This document shows, in pieces, positions 36,347-46,922 of a DNA stretch of 64,000 bases. Below the pieces are notes generated by a model that saw only the letters and a list, made by a program, of their open reading frames with translations, was not told the origin of the DNA and made no database searches. How positions within the stretch are numbered: position 1 is the stretch's first letter; the number at the start of each line of letters is the position of its first letter. Position numbers and translations under genes: made by a program. Source of the DNA: Sternotherus odoratus (taxonomy: Eukaryota; Chordata; Testudines; Kinosternidae); NCBI GenBank assembly GCA_032164245.1, contig JAVMKO010000006.1, positions 1,999,001 through 2,063,000 of the forward strand. The letters run 5' to 3'.

Positions 36347-37071
36347 TGTAACAGGGTCAGCACCTACCTCTCATGATCGCCCTGCTGCCCAATGGTTTCT
36401 TCGGCAGGTCTTCAGTGACTCATCCCTCCAGCCAAGTCACACACACTGTCTGTAGGTGGAACAAACAAACAAATCCCTTCTGGTGTGTACAGTCTCCCCC
36501 TTCTTTCTCACGGCTCTGGTATAGGGTCATACTGCCAAGGCTTCCGTCCCAGAAATGCTGCCTTATATAACAGTCCAACAGAAGCCCGTAATGGTACCCT
36601 CAGATGATGTGTCCTTTTCAGCAGCCCTCGCTGGGTTCAGTCCCTAACAAACCAGTAGGGCCCATCATGGTACCCTCACTTGTCCTGGCTAGGTTCTGAG
36701 CTCAGTCCTTGCTCATCCCCACAGCCAGCCAGGAGCAACTTCGGAGTTCCCCTGATTTTCAGCAACCTTCCCTGGGCTCCACCTGACCAGCACTGAGCTC
36801 TCCATGGTCCTGCTGCACTTCCAGCCAGCTAGGGACTAAATCCTCTCTCTTCCACTTCCAGGCAACAACTGACAACTCTGTTACTGCTGCTTCTTTATAT
36901 ATGGCCCTCCTGGCCTCTGATTGGCCATTCCAGCAGCCCCTCTGATTGGCTGCTGCCCCGCAGGCACTCTGGGCAGCCTGGAGGAATTCTCCTCTGCTCC
37001 TTTCTGGGACAGGGTGAAGCAGGACTGCGAGGCCTCCAGAAGGGGGCCTGTGGACCTAGTCCTTTGTGTCA
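36347..37071 (-). mobile_element. Probable LTR with TATA and two CCAAT boxes (minus orientation)
   Basis: On the minus strand a U3-like start (TGACACAAAGGACTAGG) is followed by two CCAAT boxes (CCAATCAGAG at 36941-36950 and a copy at 36916-36925) and a TATA box, CATATATAAAG (36893-36903). It ends GGTGCTGACCCTGTTACA. That end is close to the end of the 14092 LTR, so the two families are related. No clear target duplication was found, and the exact start is uncertain. Confidence 0.65.
36893..36949 (-). promoter_or_regulatory. LTR promoter: two CCAAT boxes then TATA
   Basis: On the minus strand CCAAT occurs at 36945-36949 and 36920-36924, and the TATA box follows at 36893-36903. That is a conventional pol II order with about 20-40 bases between boxes. 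Confidence 0.6.
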
Positions 37072-37174
37072 CGCTGGTGTTTGGGAGAGTAAACTTTCTT
37101 CAGAGGAACATTCACTGAAAGCAAACATGAAAGGGGTGTGATTGCAATCCAAGCGTATACTTGGACTGCAAACT

Positions 37175-37275
37175 CTTTGGGGCAGGGCTTGCCTCTTTGT
37201 TCTGTGTCTGTACAGTGCCTAGCACAATGGGGTCCTAGTTCCTGAGAAGGGTTCCTAGGCACCAGTATAGTACAC
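37175..37275 (+). repeat. L2/MIR-type 3' tail fragment
   Basis: 'gtctgtacagtgcctagcac' then 'cctaggcaccagtatagtac' resembles the tail at 27955 and the shared end of CORE-SINE/L2 retroposons. Confidence 0.55.
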
Positions 37276-37611
37276 ATAAATATATCCATACATGAGATAA
37301 CAGAGGTTTTTGCAGGCCAGGAAGGTGTGTAATCCCTGCCACAGACCACAGAAATAACCTATATGGAGCAGTGAAAAATTTACATTTTCTGCAATACGTT
37401 ATTTTTTGAAAAGTGGCCTTTTCCCTTGTGCTAACCCCACCCCCACCCCCGGTGGCTCTACTTGGGATGTGCAATTCATGAAAAATAAGCAATAAAGAGG
37501 GGAAATGTACTTCAAACCTGCAGCCTGGGCAGATTGTAAAGTCAGAGAAAATGCTGTCAAAATGGAAGACACACAATGAGATACTCCATAACTTTTTAAC
37601 CACTTCCAATG

Positions 37612-37702
37612 CTTGCATCCGACGAAGTGAGTATTAGCCCACAAAAACTTATGCTTCAATACTTTAGTTAGTCTTTAAGGGGCCACAGGACTCTTTGTTA
37701 CC
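37612..37702 (+). mobile_element. Penelope-like or related repeat with decayed hammerhead core
   Basis: The order is gcat, then ccgacga (hammerhead core CTGATGA with two changes), a stem-loop gtgagtattagcccac, then a degenerate aaaa in place of GAAA, and atgc, which pairs with the first gcat. It continues into 'gttagtctttaaggggccac', the body shared with the copies at 16975 and 38365. Penelope-like elements are known to carry hammerhead ribozymes. Assigning this repeat to them is inference. Confidence 0.6.
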
Positions 37703-38364
37703 TTAACTATTTACTGAGGTTCCCAAAGCAATAGTAATTAGCAAAGAAAGCGCCATGTATCAAGAAGTATGTGCTATGCTGGAAAGAGACAACCTTCTCA
37801 AGAAGTATGCTATGGCACTTTTAGTGTTTTCAGTGCTCTAGGTTAAGAACAATTAGTTCAATACCAAAACACACGTCTTGTTGTTTTATTGGAGAGAATA
37901 ATTGTTTCATTAAAATCTTCCCGCTGAGATTTCGTGTTAGATTAAAGTTACAGTACTATTACATTCACCAATTAGTCACAGATTTATAGCCTGCTCTAAC
38001 AGCTGCTTCTGCTGTGGGCTCATCATTGGTGAGCAGAGTCTTTTCTTGGTCAATACTTTGGGCTCCCCCAATACAATTAGCATCTTCAGGATGATTTAGT
38101 ATAAATTGCTGATGGCAAAACATAACAACAGATTCTACATGAGGAAGACGGAGTGAACTGTGAATGTTTTCTCATCACAGTGCCCTTAATGCACTATCAA
38201 TTGTTTTCCAGACTACGGTCTGACGTCTATTTGCATTATCCATATAAATATTCCAGGCTGAGCAACCTTCGTGTCTTAAGCTGCTATTTAAATAGCACTG
38301 AGGATTTTAAGAAAAACATGTTTTAGAACTGGATGAATGGATCATCTTATGGATAAAGATGAAG

Positions 38365-38500
38365 GACTGGACGCATCTGAAGAAGTGGGGGTTTTAACCC
38401 ATAAAAGCTTATGCCCAATCAAATCTGTTAGTCTTTAAGGTGCCACTGGACTCCTCGTTGTTTTTGTGGATACAGACTAACACGGCTACCCCTCTGGTAC
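38365..38500 (+). mobile_element. Penelope-like or related repeat with near-intact hammerhead core
   Basis: gcat is followed by ctgaaga (38377-38383; the standard core is CTGATGA). A stem gtggg...cccat follows, then aaaa, then gcttatgc, whose atgc pairs with the leading gcat. The body then runs 'ttagtctttaaggtgccact', 'ggactcctcgttg' and 'gatacagactaacacggc', ending near 38500. It is longer than the copy at 37612 and shares its orientation. Confidence 0.65.
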
Positions 38501-40436
38501 TTGACTCCTGATCCAGTTACTTGTTTCTGATTAGTTCCGGTCTTACCTGTCTTTGAGAATCCTGTTGTACCTGGTCCATGAACTCCACTGTCGTGGATCC
38601 ATTCCCCTGACCCTGATGTCATATGTCTGTACCTTACCTGTGGTGAACTCCCTTGTCTTGGGGCTTTGGGACCTTGACTTCATGTCCGTTTGTTAAACCA
38701 ACCTGTACCTGAATACCCTGTGTGTACTGTTTCACTTGGGGTTCTAGTCATTACTGTTTAATTCATTATTAAATAAATTAATCTGATGGTTAATCCTGCC
38801 TGTCGTTTCTCACTGATGATAGATGTGGGGCAGGGGAACAAGTCTGCTGGGTGGGGCTTTAAAATGTAGAGCCCAGCAGAAGGTGCTATATGATCAGGGC
38901 AGTTTGGCATTGTCTCTAGGCATAGAAGAGACAGCGTTTGGGAATTGCCAGTAGTTGTTTCCCTTGATCCATCTCCCCCTCCCGAGCGACCACCGCCGGG
39001 GACAAGAGAACAGTTTCTGCCAGTCCTCTGCTTTGCATTTGAGACAGGCAGCAAGGGTGTGAGTTAGAGCCGACTGTTCTTTGCAATGTGTGTCTGTCCA
39101 CTGCACATGGGAACGAGCTCAGCAGGGCACTTCTCAGTTTGGTGGCTTAAATCCAGAAGGAGAGGTGTGTGATACAGCTCAGGCGAACGGTTCTTTGGCA
39201 GAGCCAGGTGGGGAATCGTAGCCAACAGCTACTCACACAGCCCCTCACGCTCATTGTCATCGGCACTAATATTCCCGTTGAGAAGAGGCTCCTGGCTTGC
39301 TGAGCTCTGTCTGCCTAGCAGTGGAGAGAGGACGCCGGCTGTGTCTTTCCACAGCATGGGATTGTTGGCCATAGCACAGGTGCTAAAAGCAGTGACTAAC
39401 TAATGATAAGCCATGGTGACGGAAATAGAGGAGGGAAAGTTTATCATTTTAACTTGAACAGATGTACCCCATACATTAACTATATGGTATATGGACAGCG
39501 TGATTGCAGATCTGTAATTCAAGCCGGAGAATGTTAGAATGTAACAACCGGAGGAGTGATGGCCCTCTAGATAATATTATTCATTCTTTCTGTCTGCTTC
39601 CGCTCATCTGCATACCTGCTTAGTGGGTTTATGGGATTTAATTTATCTCGTCAAATGACACAACCGAGCCCCCAGGAGAACGGTGCCCTTAGGTGATAGA
39701 GGAAGGCATTTTAAAGGGCATTGTTCCGGGCAGCTGCTATTCTAAACCCCCAAAGGATGCACAGACACTTTGTGTGCAAAAAGAGTGACAAATGCCTGTT
39801 CTCAGCCACTCCCCTTTTGTCTCCCGTGAAGTTGCTCACATCTTTCCTTCCCTCTTAGGTGAGCCCGCCCCTGCTGGAATGGCGCGCCCCTTCAGCGCAG
39901 GGAGAACACATGTTCCTGTTACCCATTAGCCTACCAGTGCCTGCTCTCTCCAGGCGTGGCAAAGCTTTCGCGCTCAACGAGTTCCATGCCCACGTGTGGC
40001 TTTGTTTGGTTTGTGCTTTTTCCTAGGACAGGCGTTTTCAAAGTTTTGAAACTCGGGTCATGAGCTGGGCCAGAGATTTCTCTGGGGCTGGCTCAGAGGC
40101 CCAGGAAAAACCATGGCCTTTGGCCCCACATATAAAGTTTTTGGATGTCGGTGAGAATCGGAATGTTCATGTTTTGTCCCCCCCCCCCCAGCCCTGAACA
40201 GAGCCAGGGGTCTGGTGTCCATCAGAGAAGTCTAAGGTGCCAGATCTCTCTCTCCGGTCTGTAATCTCCCCCCCACACACAAACCCGGTAGGGGCATCGC
40301 CTCACCCCCAACAAGTTTACAGCCGGCTCTTGTTCATTTTCATCAAATAAAGCCACAGCGCAGGCGGTCAGCCCAGCTCACCAGGCCCCTTCTGGCTTTG
40401 GTGTCACAGAGTTACCACGTGCACAGCCCTGGGAAT
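38501..40436. other. Mostly unique sequence
   Basis: No gene recognised. 38501-38790 could be a decayed LTR piece (it has 'ttgactcctgatccagtt' style text and AAATAAATTAAT), without ends. 40028-40165 starts like a hAT end (caggcgttttcaaag) but lacks the partner end. A poly-C run lies at about 40179-40189. Confidence 0.4.
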
Positions 40437-41022
40437 AGAATCATAGAATATCAGGGTTGGAAGGGACCTCAGGAGGTATCTAGTCCAACCCCCTGCTCAA
40501 AGCACGACCAATCTCCAACTAAATCATCCCAGCCAGGGCTTTGTCAAGCCTGACCTTAAAAACCTCTAAGGAAGGTGATTCTACCACCTCCCTAGGTAAC
40601 CCATTACAGTGCTTCACCACCCCCCTAGTTAAAAAGTGTTTCCTAATATCCAATCTAAACCTTCCCAACTGCAACTTGAGACCATTACTCCTTGTTCTGT
40701 CATCTGGTACCCCTGAGAACAGTCTAGATCCAGCCTCTTTGGAACCCCCTTTCAGGTAGTTGAAAGCAGCTATCAAATCCTCCCCCAGTCTTCTCTTCTG
40801 TAGACTAAACAATCCCAGCTCTCTCAGCCTCTCCTCATAAGTCATGCGCTCCAGTCTCCTAATCATTTTTGTTGTCCTCCTCTGGACTCTTTCCAATTTT
40901 TCCACATCCTTCTTGTAGTGTGGGCCCCCAAACTGGACACAGTACTCCAGATGAGGCCTCGCCAATGTGGAATAGAGGGGAACAATCACGTCCCTCAATC
41001 TGCTGGCAATGCCCCTACCTGT
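40437..41022 (-). mobile_element. CR1 LINE 3' part with 159 open codons
   Basis: The plus strand begins with the reversed CR1 end. On the minus strand 40998 down to 40519 is a single open frame of 159 codons covering the CR1 ORF2 C-terminus. In order: [57 protein letters not shown] and [16 protein letters not shown], then the conserved C-terminal block ending in LDKALAGMI. The end matches the copies at 27148 and 63969. The lack of stops suggests a rather young copy, 5'-truncated at about 41022. Confidence 0.95.
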
Positions 41023-41247
41023 TGTTTGATCATCCAGTTGTCTTAATTAAAATACAACATAACATGCTGTAAGGGTAGGTAACTGGGGCTCCGCCCCTTC
41101 CTCCGGTCCGGCGGGCAAGTCCTACCCTCCCCTACGTGACCGTGCAGCCCTAAGGGGAACTAGCGGGGCCGCAGGGTCCTAACTCCCACCTTCGCGCCAG
41201 GCGGGAGCCGCAGTGGGTCCACGTTCGGGCTCAGGCCCCCAGGTAGG

Positions 41248-41417
41248 GCCGAGCACTGTTCAGTAGCTAGGGGCTCAGACCCTCAGTCAGGGCTGAGCAC
41301 TGTTCAGTAGCTAGGGGCTCAGACCCTCAGTCAGGGCTGAGCACTGTTCAGTAGCTAGGGGCTCAGACCCTGAGGCAGGGCTGAGCACTGTTCAATGAGT
41401 CTGGTCCCTGAGTCAGG
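41248..41417. repeat. 44-bp tandem repeat inside the LTR
   Basis: Units start at 41248, 41292, 41336 and 41380, exactly 44 bp apart. Each begins g(c/t)(c/t)gagcactgttca. The first three are nearly identical and the fourth decays after about 20 bp. Further degenerate copies follow to about 41490. Confidence 0.95.
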
Positions 41418-41779
41418 GTGAACAACGAGTATGCGGGGTCAGGGGGTTCAGGCCCTAAGCAGGGGCTGAACAATAATTCAGGAGCTAGTAGACCAGGTAT
41501 TGGTGTGAGGGGGGAGACTGCCACCCATCACTGGGGTGGCGGGGGGGGGGAGGGCGCAGGCCCACCCACTTCCACTGCGCCCCAGCCCGGGGCCCTAGCA
41601 GTGGAAGGCTCGCTGCAGTCAGTGGGGATCCTGACCGCAACACACTGACATTGGCTCAGGGCCTTCCCCCGGGCTACTTCCCCACTCCCCCTCCCAGGGT
41701 ACCTGGGCCGTCTCTGGGTCCTCCGAAGGCCCCAGGTTCATGGGCTCCTCAGAGTCGCTATCGGGCGGCAGGTCTGGCA

Positions 41780-42040
41780 AGTCTTCCTCCGGATAGCAGG
41801 CCGAGTCTGTTGGCGGCTCCTCCGGGTAGTGGGCGGACGGCAGCCTCGGTAGTTCCTCCCAGTAGTGGGCGGACGGCAGGTCCAGCGGTTCCTCCGGGTA
41901 GTGGGCGGACGGCAGCCTCGGCAGCTCCTCCCAGTAGCGGGCTGGCGGCTGGCTCAGCGGCTCCCCGGGGTACCTGGCAGGCGGCAACGCTGGCGGCTGC
42001 TCCCAATAGCGGGGAAGCGGCGGACTCGGCAGCTCTCGGG
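41780..42040 (-). repeat. 36-bp tandem repeat inside the LTR (12-residue period)
   Basis: About seven units of 36 bp alternate between two types, giving a 72-bp higher-order period. On the minus strand they translate as alternating PSAHYPEEPLDL and PSAHYWEELPRL. The unit length is a multiple of three, so one frame stays open throughout. Confidence 0.9.
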
Positions 42041-42241
42041 CCGGAGCCCACCCCGGAGCGTCTGGTCTCCCTGGTGTCTGCCTCCCAACTGAGCTCTGAG
42101 GCAGGGCTTTTCTACTTCCGGGTCGGCCCCTGACCTTCCGGGGGCGGGGCTTAACAGGGCCTGGCTCTGCCCCTTCCGGCTCTTGCCAGGGGTTGTCTCC
42201 CTCCCGGCCAGCAGGGGGCCACACCACCCCTTTACACATGC

Positions 42242-44352
42242 ATACAGTGCTGCTGCTACACAGCATTCCATAGAGCTAACGCACAAAAATCAGGCAGCTA
42301 AACTGGGATTATGCAAATTGCCATCACCATGGTTGTTAAAGGCAATGGGTCAAATCCTTAGAGGGGTAAGTCAGCTGAGCTCCATTGACAGCACACACCT
42401 TTAGAGCAGCTGCGTAACAGGGCCAAGGAGAGCTCTAGAGTGCCTGGTACAACAGAGCAAAACATACAAACAAGGACGGCACATGGTAAACTGAGGCACA
42501 AGTGCAGCCTGCTCCTCTGGCTGGCTGGCAGCCCTCAATGAACAAGGCAGGGCCAAGGATCAGCTTTCCCCAAGGAGGGAAGAAAGACACACGTCGTCGG
42601 CCAAAAGAATTAAAAATATCTGATCCTGATGTTGTGTTGAGCTTCCTAAGGAGAGGGCCTCCAAATCCCCAATTCTGCCAGGCTAGGGAGAGGTTTTTTG
42701 GTTCGATCCCATCTCTCTGCCAGCTGTGGGGATGGGGACCAGCCAGTCACACAGAGGTGAGCCCAGTGCAGAGGAAGGAACCTCAATTACAGGGCTGCCC
42801 CCCCCCCAAAGTAGAAGGAAGCGGCTTTGGACTTCCCATGAATTTACCCAAGAAGAAGCAGTGGTACAAGCAAGAGCGGTAGAGTTGTTATCTGCTTTTC
42901 AACCCTCTCTAGAGAGCGGTTTGTTTATGTGCATAGGGATGTCCCGTGAGCCCTTCGGCGAGATCTCACTGAGACATCCATGGAGAGACTCACCAATCCG
43001 TTCCCAAAGGTTTCTGGGAAGGGCTGCCTCATTTCTCCCTCTGCGGTAGGACACTTCCCCACCCCACTCAGCCATTCCTTCAGCAGCCTCTGGGCCCTGG
43101 CGGCTTTGGGACGCCAGCAGAGCTGGGTGCTCTCTGCCTTTGTCTCCCTCAGGAGTGAGATATCAGGTGAACTCATCACCACCTGTGGAAAATGGCGCCA
43201 GTGTCCTAAGCTACGAGAATCACACAACTGACCAACGCCTTCCTCATCGCCCCAGGCCCCGGCAGGCCACGCTCACCAGGGCCGGTGCTATGCACAGGAG
43301 ATGCCAAGCAGAAAGGAGAATGCCGTGTTCAAAGTGTAGGGGAGCAAGGGCGGGGGGTGAGTTCAGCATCTCGAGTTTCACTCTCCGGAGTGAATACACT
43401 GACAGTGGGACCGCGGTGTTGGACCTGCAGCTGCTGCCATTGTGGCCATCGGGGTCTCCCCCGCCACACCCGCGGAACGCTGACCAGAGGAGGAGGAGCA
43501 AGAAGAGGACTCAGGAGGACAGGTTCAATGAGATCCCGCAAGCCGGTGCAGCATCAGAGAACCAACACTGGGCCTGAAGGGTGAACCCTGCGGACAGCCT
43601 GGCGAAGGAAGGCATGGAGAGGAGAACGGCCCAGGGGTCCCAGCCGGAAAAGGAGGGAGAGATGCACCAGGAGATCACAGATGCTGCAGATGCTGGTGGA
43701 CCCACGGGTTCAAAGATTCTGACCTGGCTCCCGCAGCAGCCCCGGGAGAACTCGCTATCAGAATCTCCCCTTACCCCACCACATCCCACAGCGCTACCCT
43801 ACAGCTTCCCCCGGGGAACGTTAAAGGCAATCACAGCTCTGCATACACTGACCTGTGCAAGCCAGGCTTGGTGTACGAGTAACTGAAATGGACATTCAGA
43901 TCCTCTCCGGTTCATGCGTTCTGTGCTCTTAATTTATTACATTTTTAATGTATTTGTTTTAAAATTGCATGGATTTTTTCCACAGAATTTTATTCTGTAA
44001 CAGAATCAATTACTGGGAGCATAACTCATCTTTATTGGTTCACAAAACAGGCTGCCAAGGGCTCCGCAGATTTGAAACCAGTTCCTTGTTACTGCACAAG
44101 GTCGCATAACTCATAGGATCGTTCACACACCAGGATCAAGCCCAGAACAAGGACCACAGGGGGAATAGGAAAGAAGGGACAGGGAAGGTGGGAGCCGAGC
44201 AGGTAAAGGGTTGGGTGCAGAAAACAGGCACAAGCAGAGTCCAATGCAACCACACTTTGTTGCTCAGAAAAAAAATTCCTTTTCCTTCCAGTAGGACCAA
44301 TCCGTGATCCTCCAATCAGCGCTCCTGCGGGTGTGCTTTGGCTGGGGCTATA
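42242..44352. other. GC-richer unique sequence, no supported gene
   Basis: Open frames up to 145 codons (for example 43140-43577 plus) overlap frames on the other strand. Around 43480-43890 the plus strand has Arg/Lys-rich then Pro-rich text that loosely recalls ORF1-type proteins of Harbinger DNA transposons. It is broken by stops and cannot be assigned. Confidence 0.35.
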
Positions 44353-44360
44353 GCCTAGAA

Positions 44361-45211
44361 CCGGGGTGGGCAAACTTTTTGGCCCGAGGGCCACATCGGG
44401 GTTTAAAATTGTGTGGAGGGCTGGGGAGGGAAGGCTGTGCCTCCCCAAACAGCCTGGCCCCACCCCCTATTCAACCCCCACCCACTTCCTGACCCCTGAC
44501 TGTACCCCCTCAGAACCCCCAACCCATCCAACCCTCTCTCCACTCCCTGTCCCCTGATCACCCCCTGGGGAGACACCCCTCTAGCTGCCCCCCGAACTCC
44601 ACCCACTATGTAAGCCCCCCTGCTCCATGACTGCCCACCCTAACCACCACAACCCTGAGACCCGCCACCCTAAGCCCTCCCCCCACTCATTGGCCCCTGA
44701 CACACCCTCCCAAGATCCCCCTCCCCCATCCAACCCCCGTGTTCCCTGGCCCCTGACTGTCCTAATCCCTATTCACACCCCCAGACCCCTGACAGGCCCC
44801 CTGGGACTCCCACGCACCATCTATCCCCCCCCATTCTCCATCCCCTGATGGCCCCCCGAGACCCTCTTCTCCCTTAGCCAACCTCCTAGTCCGGCCCTGG
44901 CCCTCTCACCTCTCCGCTGCTGGGAACACCGTGTTTGGACCAGAGCCAGACACGCGGCGTGGCTAATCTTCCAGAGCGCAGCGTGTCTGGCCGGGAGCCG
45001 GACACGCGGTCACGCAGCACTGCTCACGTGGTCCGCTGAGGCCGCGCGGGAGGGGGTCAGCGTGGGAGGGGCCGGAGCAGCTTCCCCAGTACAGCCCTGC
45101 TGAGGCCACGTGGGAGGGGGTCGGCAGGGGGAGGGGCCTCCCCAGCTGGACCTCGGGGGCTGGTTAGGAGGAGCCCGCGGGCCGGATCTGGCCGTAGTTT
45201 GCCCACCCCTG
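44361..45211. mobile_element. hAT MITE, 851 bp, perfect 8-bp duplication (gcctagaa)
   Basis: The left end CCGGGGTGGGCAAAC and the reversed right end CAGGGGTGGGCAAAC are terminal inverted repeats. gcctagaa flanks both sides (44353-44360, 45212-45219). Inside, about 44450-44870 is a C-rich stretch of degenerate 'cccctga/cacccc' repeats, and 44930-45130 repeats 'cgtgggagggggtc' words. No transposase is encoded. An autonomous hAT in the genome must have moved it. Confidence 0.92.
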
Positions 45212-45424
45212 GCCTAGAAGCTCCTAAGGCCACCAAGTAGGAGGAGACATTGGATGATGATTTGGTTTTTCTCGTGGCTCTGGAAATACGCCAGGATCAC
45301 GTGCCCTGTGCTTGCAATGCCCATGACAATCGTGCAGCGCTGTGCACATCCTGCAGTCAGGAAGGGCAGACAGGGAGGAGGGCTGCACAGGCTTGTGGGA
45401 TTTTCAACAAAGTTACAGAACGGA

Positions 45425-45535
45425 TAGGATAAGAACCTAAGACCAGCCACACCGCTTCAGAGGGAACGAGCGGAACAGGGAACCATCCAGTGATCCATTC
45501 CCTGTCGCCCATTCCCAGCTTCTGGCAAACAAACA
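45425..45535 (-). mobile_element. CR1 LINE 3' end fragment, minus orientation
   Basis: The plus strand has 'ccattccctgtcgcccattc' and 'ccagcttctggcaaac', the reverse of the CR1 segment seen at 19300. Only about 110 bp remain, and the natural 3' terminus is mutated. Confidence 0.65.
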
Positions 45536-46344
45536 ACCCAGAGAACATTATGGGACCGAGACAGTTGCAAACTGGGAAATTGACTGCTATGGTCCCAGTC
45601 ATCCTGGCAGGACTCATTTTGCCCCAACATGCATTGCCAAAACTTCCCAAAAGACAGTACACTGGATGGTGACAAATTGTGCAGTGCGATACCTACCCAT
45701 GCTCTGTGTGGATACCCGCGCTCCGGGTGAGTATGTCCGCCGCTGACACATGGAGCCAAGGATGTGCACAGACTAGTGATATGCCAAGGTAACTTAGGGT
45801 GACATAAGTTTGTAGCGTACATATGGCCAGCTACTCAAGAGTTGGATCCTCAGAGCTGTATGCAGGCCATGGAGGGCAGAACGTGCCCCCACTATGTATT
45901 TGGGCTGGTGCCCCTGCTGTTGCCAATCCAGATGATCCAAAAGCTGCTACTCAAACAACTTCAACCTAACTGGAAACGGACATCAAGAGGGAGCTAATTG
46001 GTATCAATCCCCTTCAGTTACCACTCAGAAGAATCACCAGGCATTGCCATCAGCTGTTCTGCAGCACTGTACTTTTGGAGAGCCGTCCAGAAAGAGAGGG
46101 GAAAGACGAAAACTCACTTGGCAAACGCCATTCAATGGAGAGTGCAGGTCTCTGAACTGTAGCCACAAAAAAGGGGTCTGTTAAAGCAAAAACCAAAGAG
46201 AAGAAATCTACTGAGCCAATGCTGGCCTTTCGTTGCCTTCTCATAATCTGAAATTTCCACACTTGCCAAGCTGCCTTCCAGTTTCTAAAACAACTGTAAC
46301 CCTTCTGCCAGGTGGAGCCAGCAACAAGGAGGGCTGGGTTCAAT
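45536..46344. other. Unique sequence, no feature recognised
   Basis: No repeat, no target duplication and no supported gene in this 800 bp. Confidence 0.5.
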
Positions 46345-46352
46345 GTCTAGGG

Positions 46353-46485
46353 CAGCGGGGTCCAATAACTCGCCACTAGCCACATATGGCTAATAGGCTA
46401 CTGAATTGTGGCTAATGCAAGTGGCTTTTTTATAAATTCAAAACCACAAGTGTGGCTAGCGTCAAATGTCTATTGGACACCACTG
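46353..46485. mobile_element. Short hAT MITE, 133 bp, perfect 8-bp duplication (gtctaggg)
   Basis: It starts CAGCGGGGTCCAATA and ends, read backwards, CAGTGGTGTCCAATA. The flanks are both gtctaggg (46345-46352, 46486-46493). The inside also folds: 'ctagccacatatggct' near the left pairs with 'agtgtggctag' near the right. Confidence 0.92.
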
Positions 46486-46660
46486 GTCTAGGGGGTTCAC
46501 CTAATACAAATCGAACCAGCTAAAGCGTTCACTCCTGCAGAAAGTAAACACCATCCGTAGGCGTCTCGAAAAGCACTGACTCAGTGTACAATAAAATAAA
46601 ACTTTTATTAGAGGGAAAAGGAGACCCAGTATTCATTTGGGAAAAAACAAAACCACAATT

Positions 46661-46715
46661 CAAAACATAAGAGCGGCCATACTGGGTCAGACATAAACCT
46701 TGGGCTAATGGACCA
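46661..46715 (-). mobile_element. CR1 LINE terminal fragment, minus orientation
   Basis: 'cataagagcggccatactgg' followed by 'gtcagac' and 'ggctaatggacc' is the reversed terminus of the CR1 subfamily at 19150. About 55 bp are recognisable. Confidence 0.7.
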
Positions 46716-46922
46716 TGTCCCGGGTATCAGGGCTGCCTCCAAATCTCCAGGACTTTCCTGGCCAGGTCCCAGGAGCCCAAGTTGCTGCAACCTTCACCAG
46801 GGGAGTGGCAGCGAAGAGACCAGAGGAGGGACTTGGTCCATCGTTCTCCTGCACTCCTGGTGCATCGTTCTCCTGGTGATTGGAACAAAAAGGACAGACA
46901 CACCCTGTAGACTTGTGACGGG

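Larger units (their letters stand above)
41068..42236 (-). mobile_element. Solo LTR, 1169 bp, perfect 5-bp duplication (catgc), with two tandem arrays
   Basis: On the minus strand it begins TGTAAAGGGGTGGTG and ends CTACCCTTACA. catgc flanks both sides (41063-41067, 42237-42241). Reading with transcription, about 190 bp of GC-rich U3-like sequence is followed by a 36-bp tandem array (about 42060 down to 41780). After it come a GC-rich middle and a 44-bp array (41417 down to 41248). A minus-strand open frame of 215 codons (42266 down to 41619) spans the 36-bp array and reads acidic and proline-rich. The plan resembles the LTRs at 46914 and 59365, but the sequences are not closely alike. Confidence 0.85.

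Noticed and set aside
38501..38790. Second Penelope-like unit or LTR after the 38365 repeat
   Set aside because: Only loosely similar words were found, with no ends and no target duplication.
41619..42266. Minus-strand open frame of 215 codons as a host gene
   Set aside because: It crosses the LTR boundary and consists largely of the 36-bp array, so it is not a host gene. It is kept only as a property of the LTR.
43140..43890. Harbinger-type ORF1 or a processed gene
   Set aside because: Arg/Lys-rich and Pro-rich stretches are suggestive only. Stops break the frame and no inverted ends or transposase are seen.
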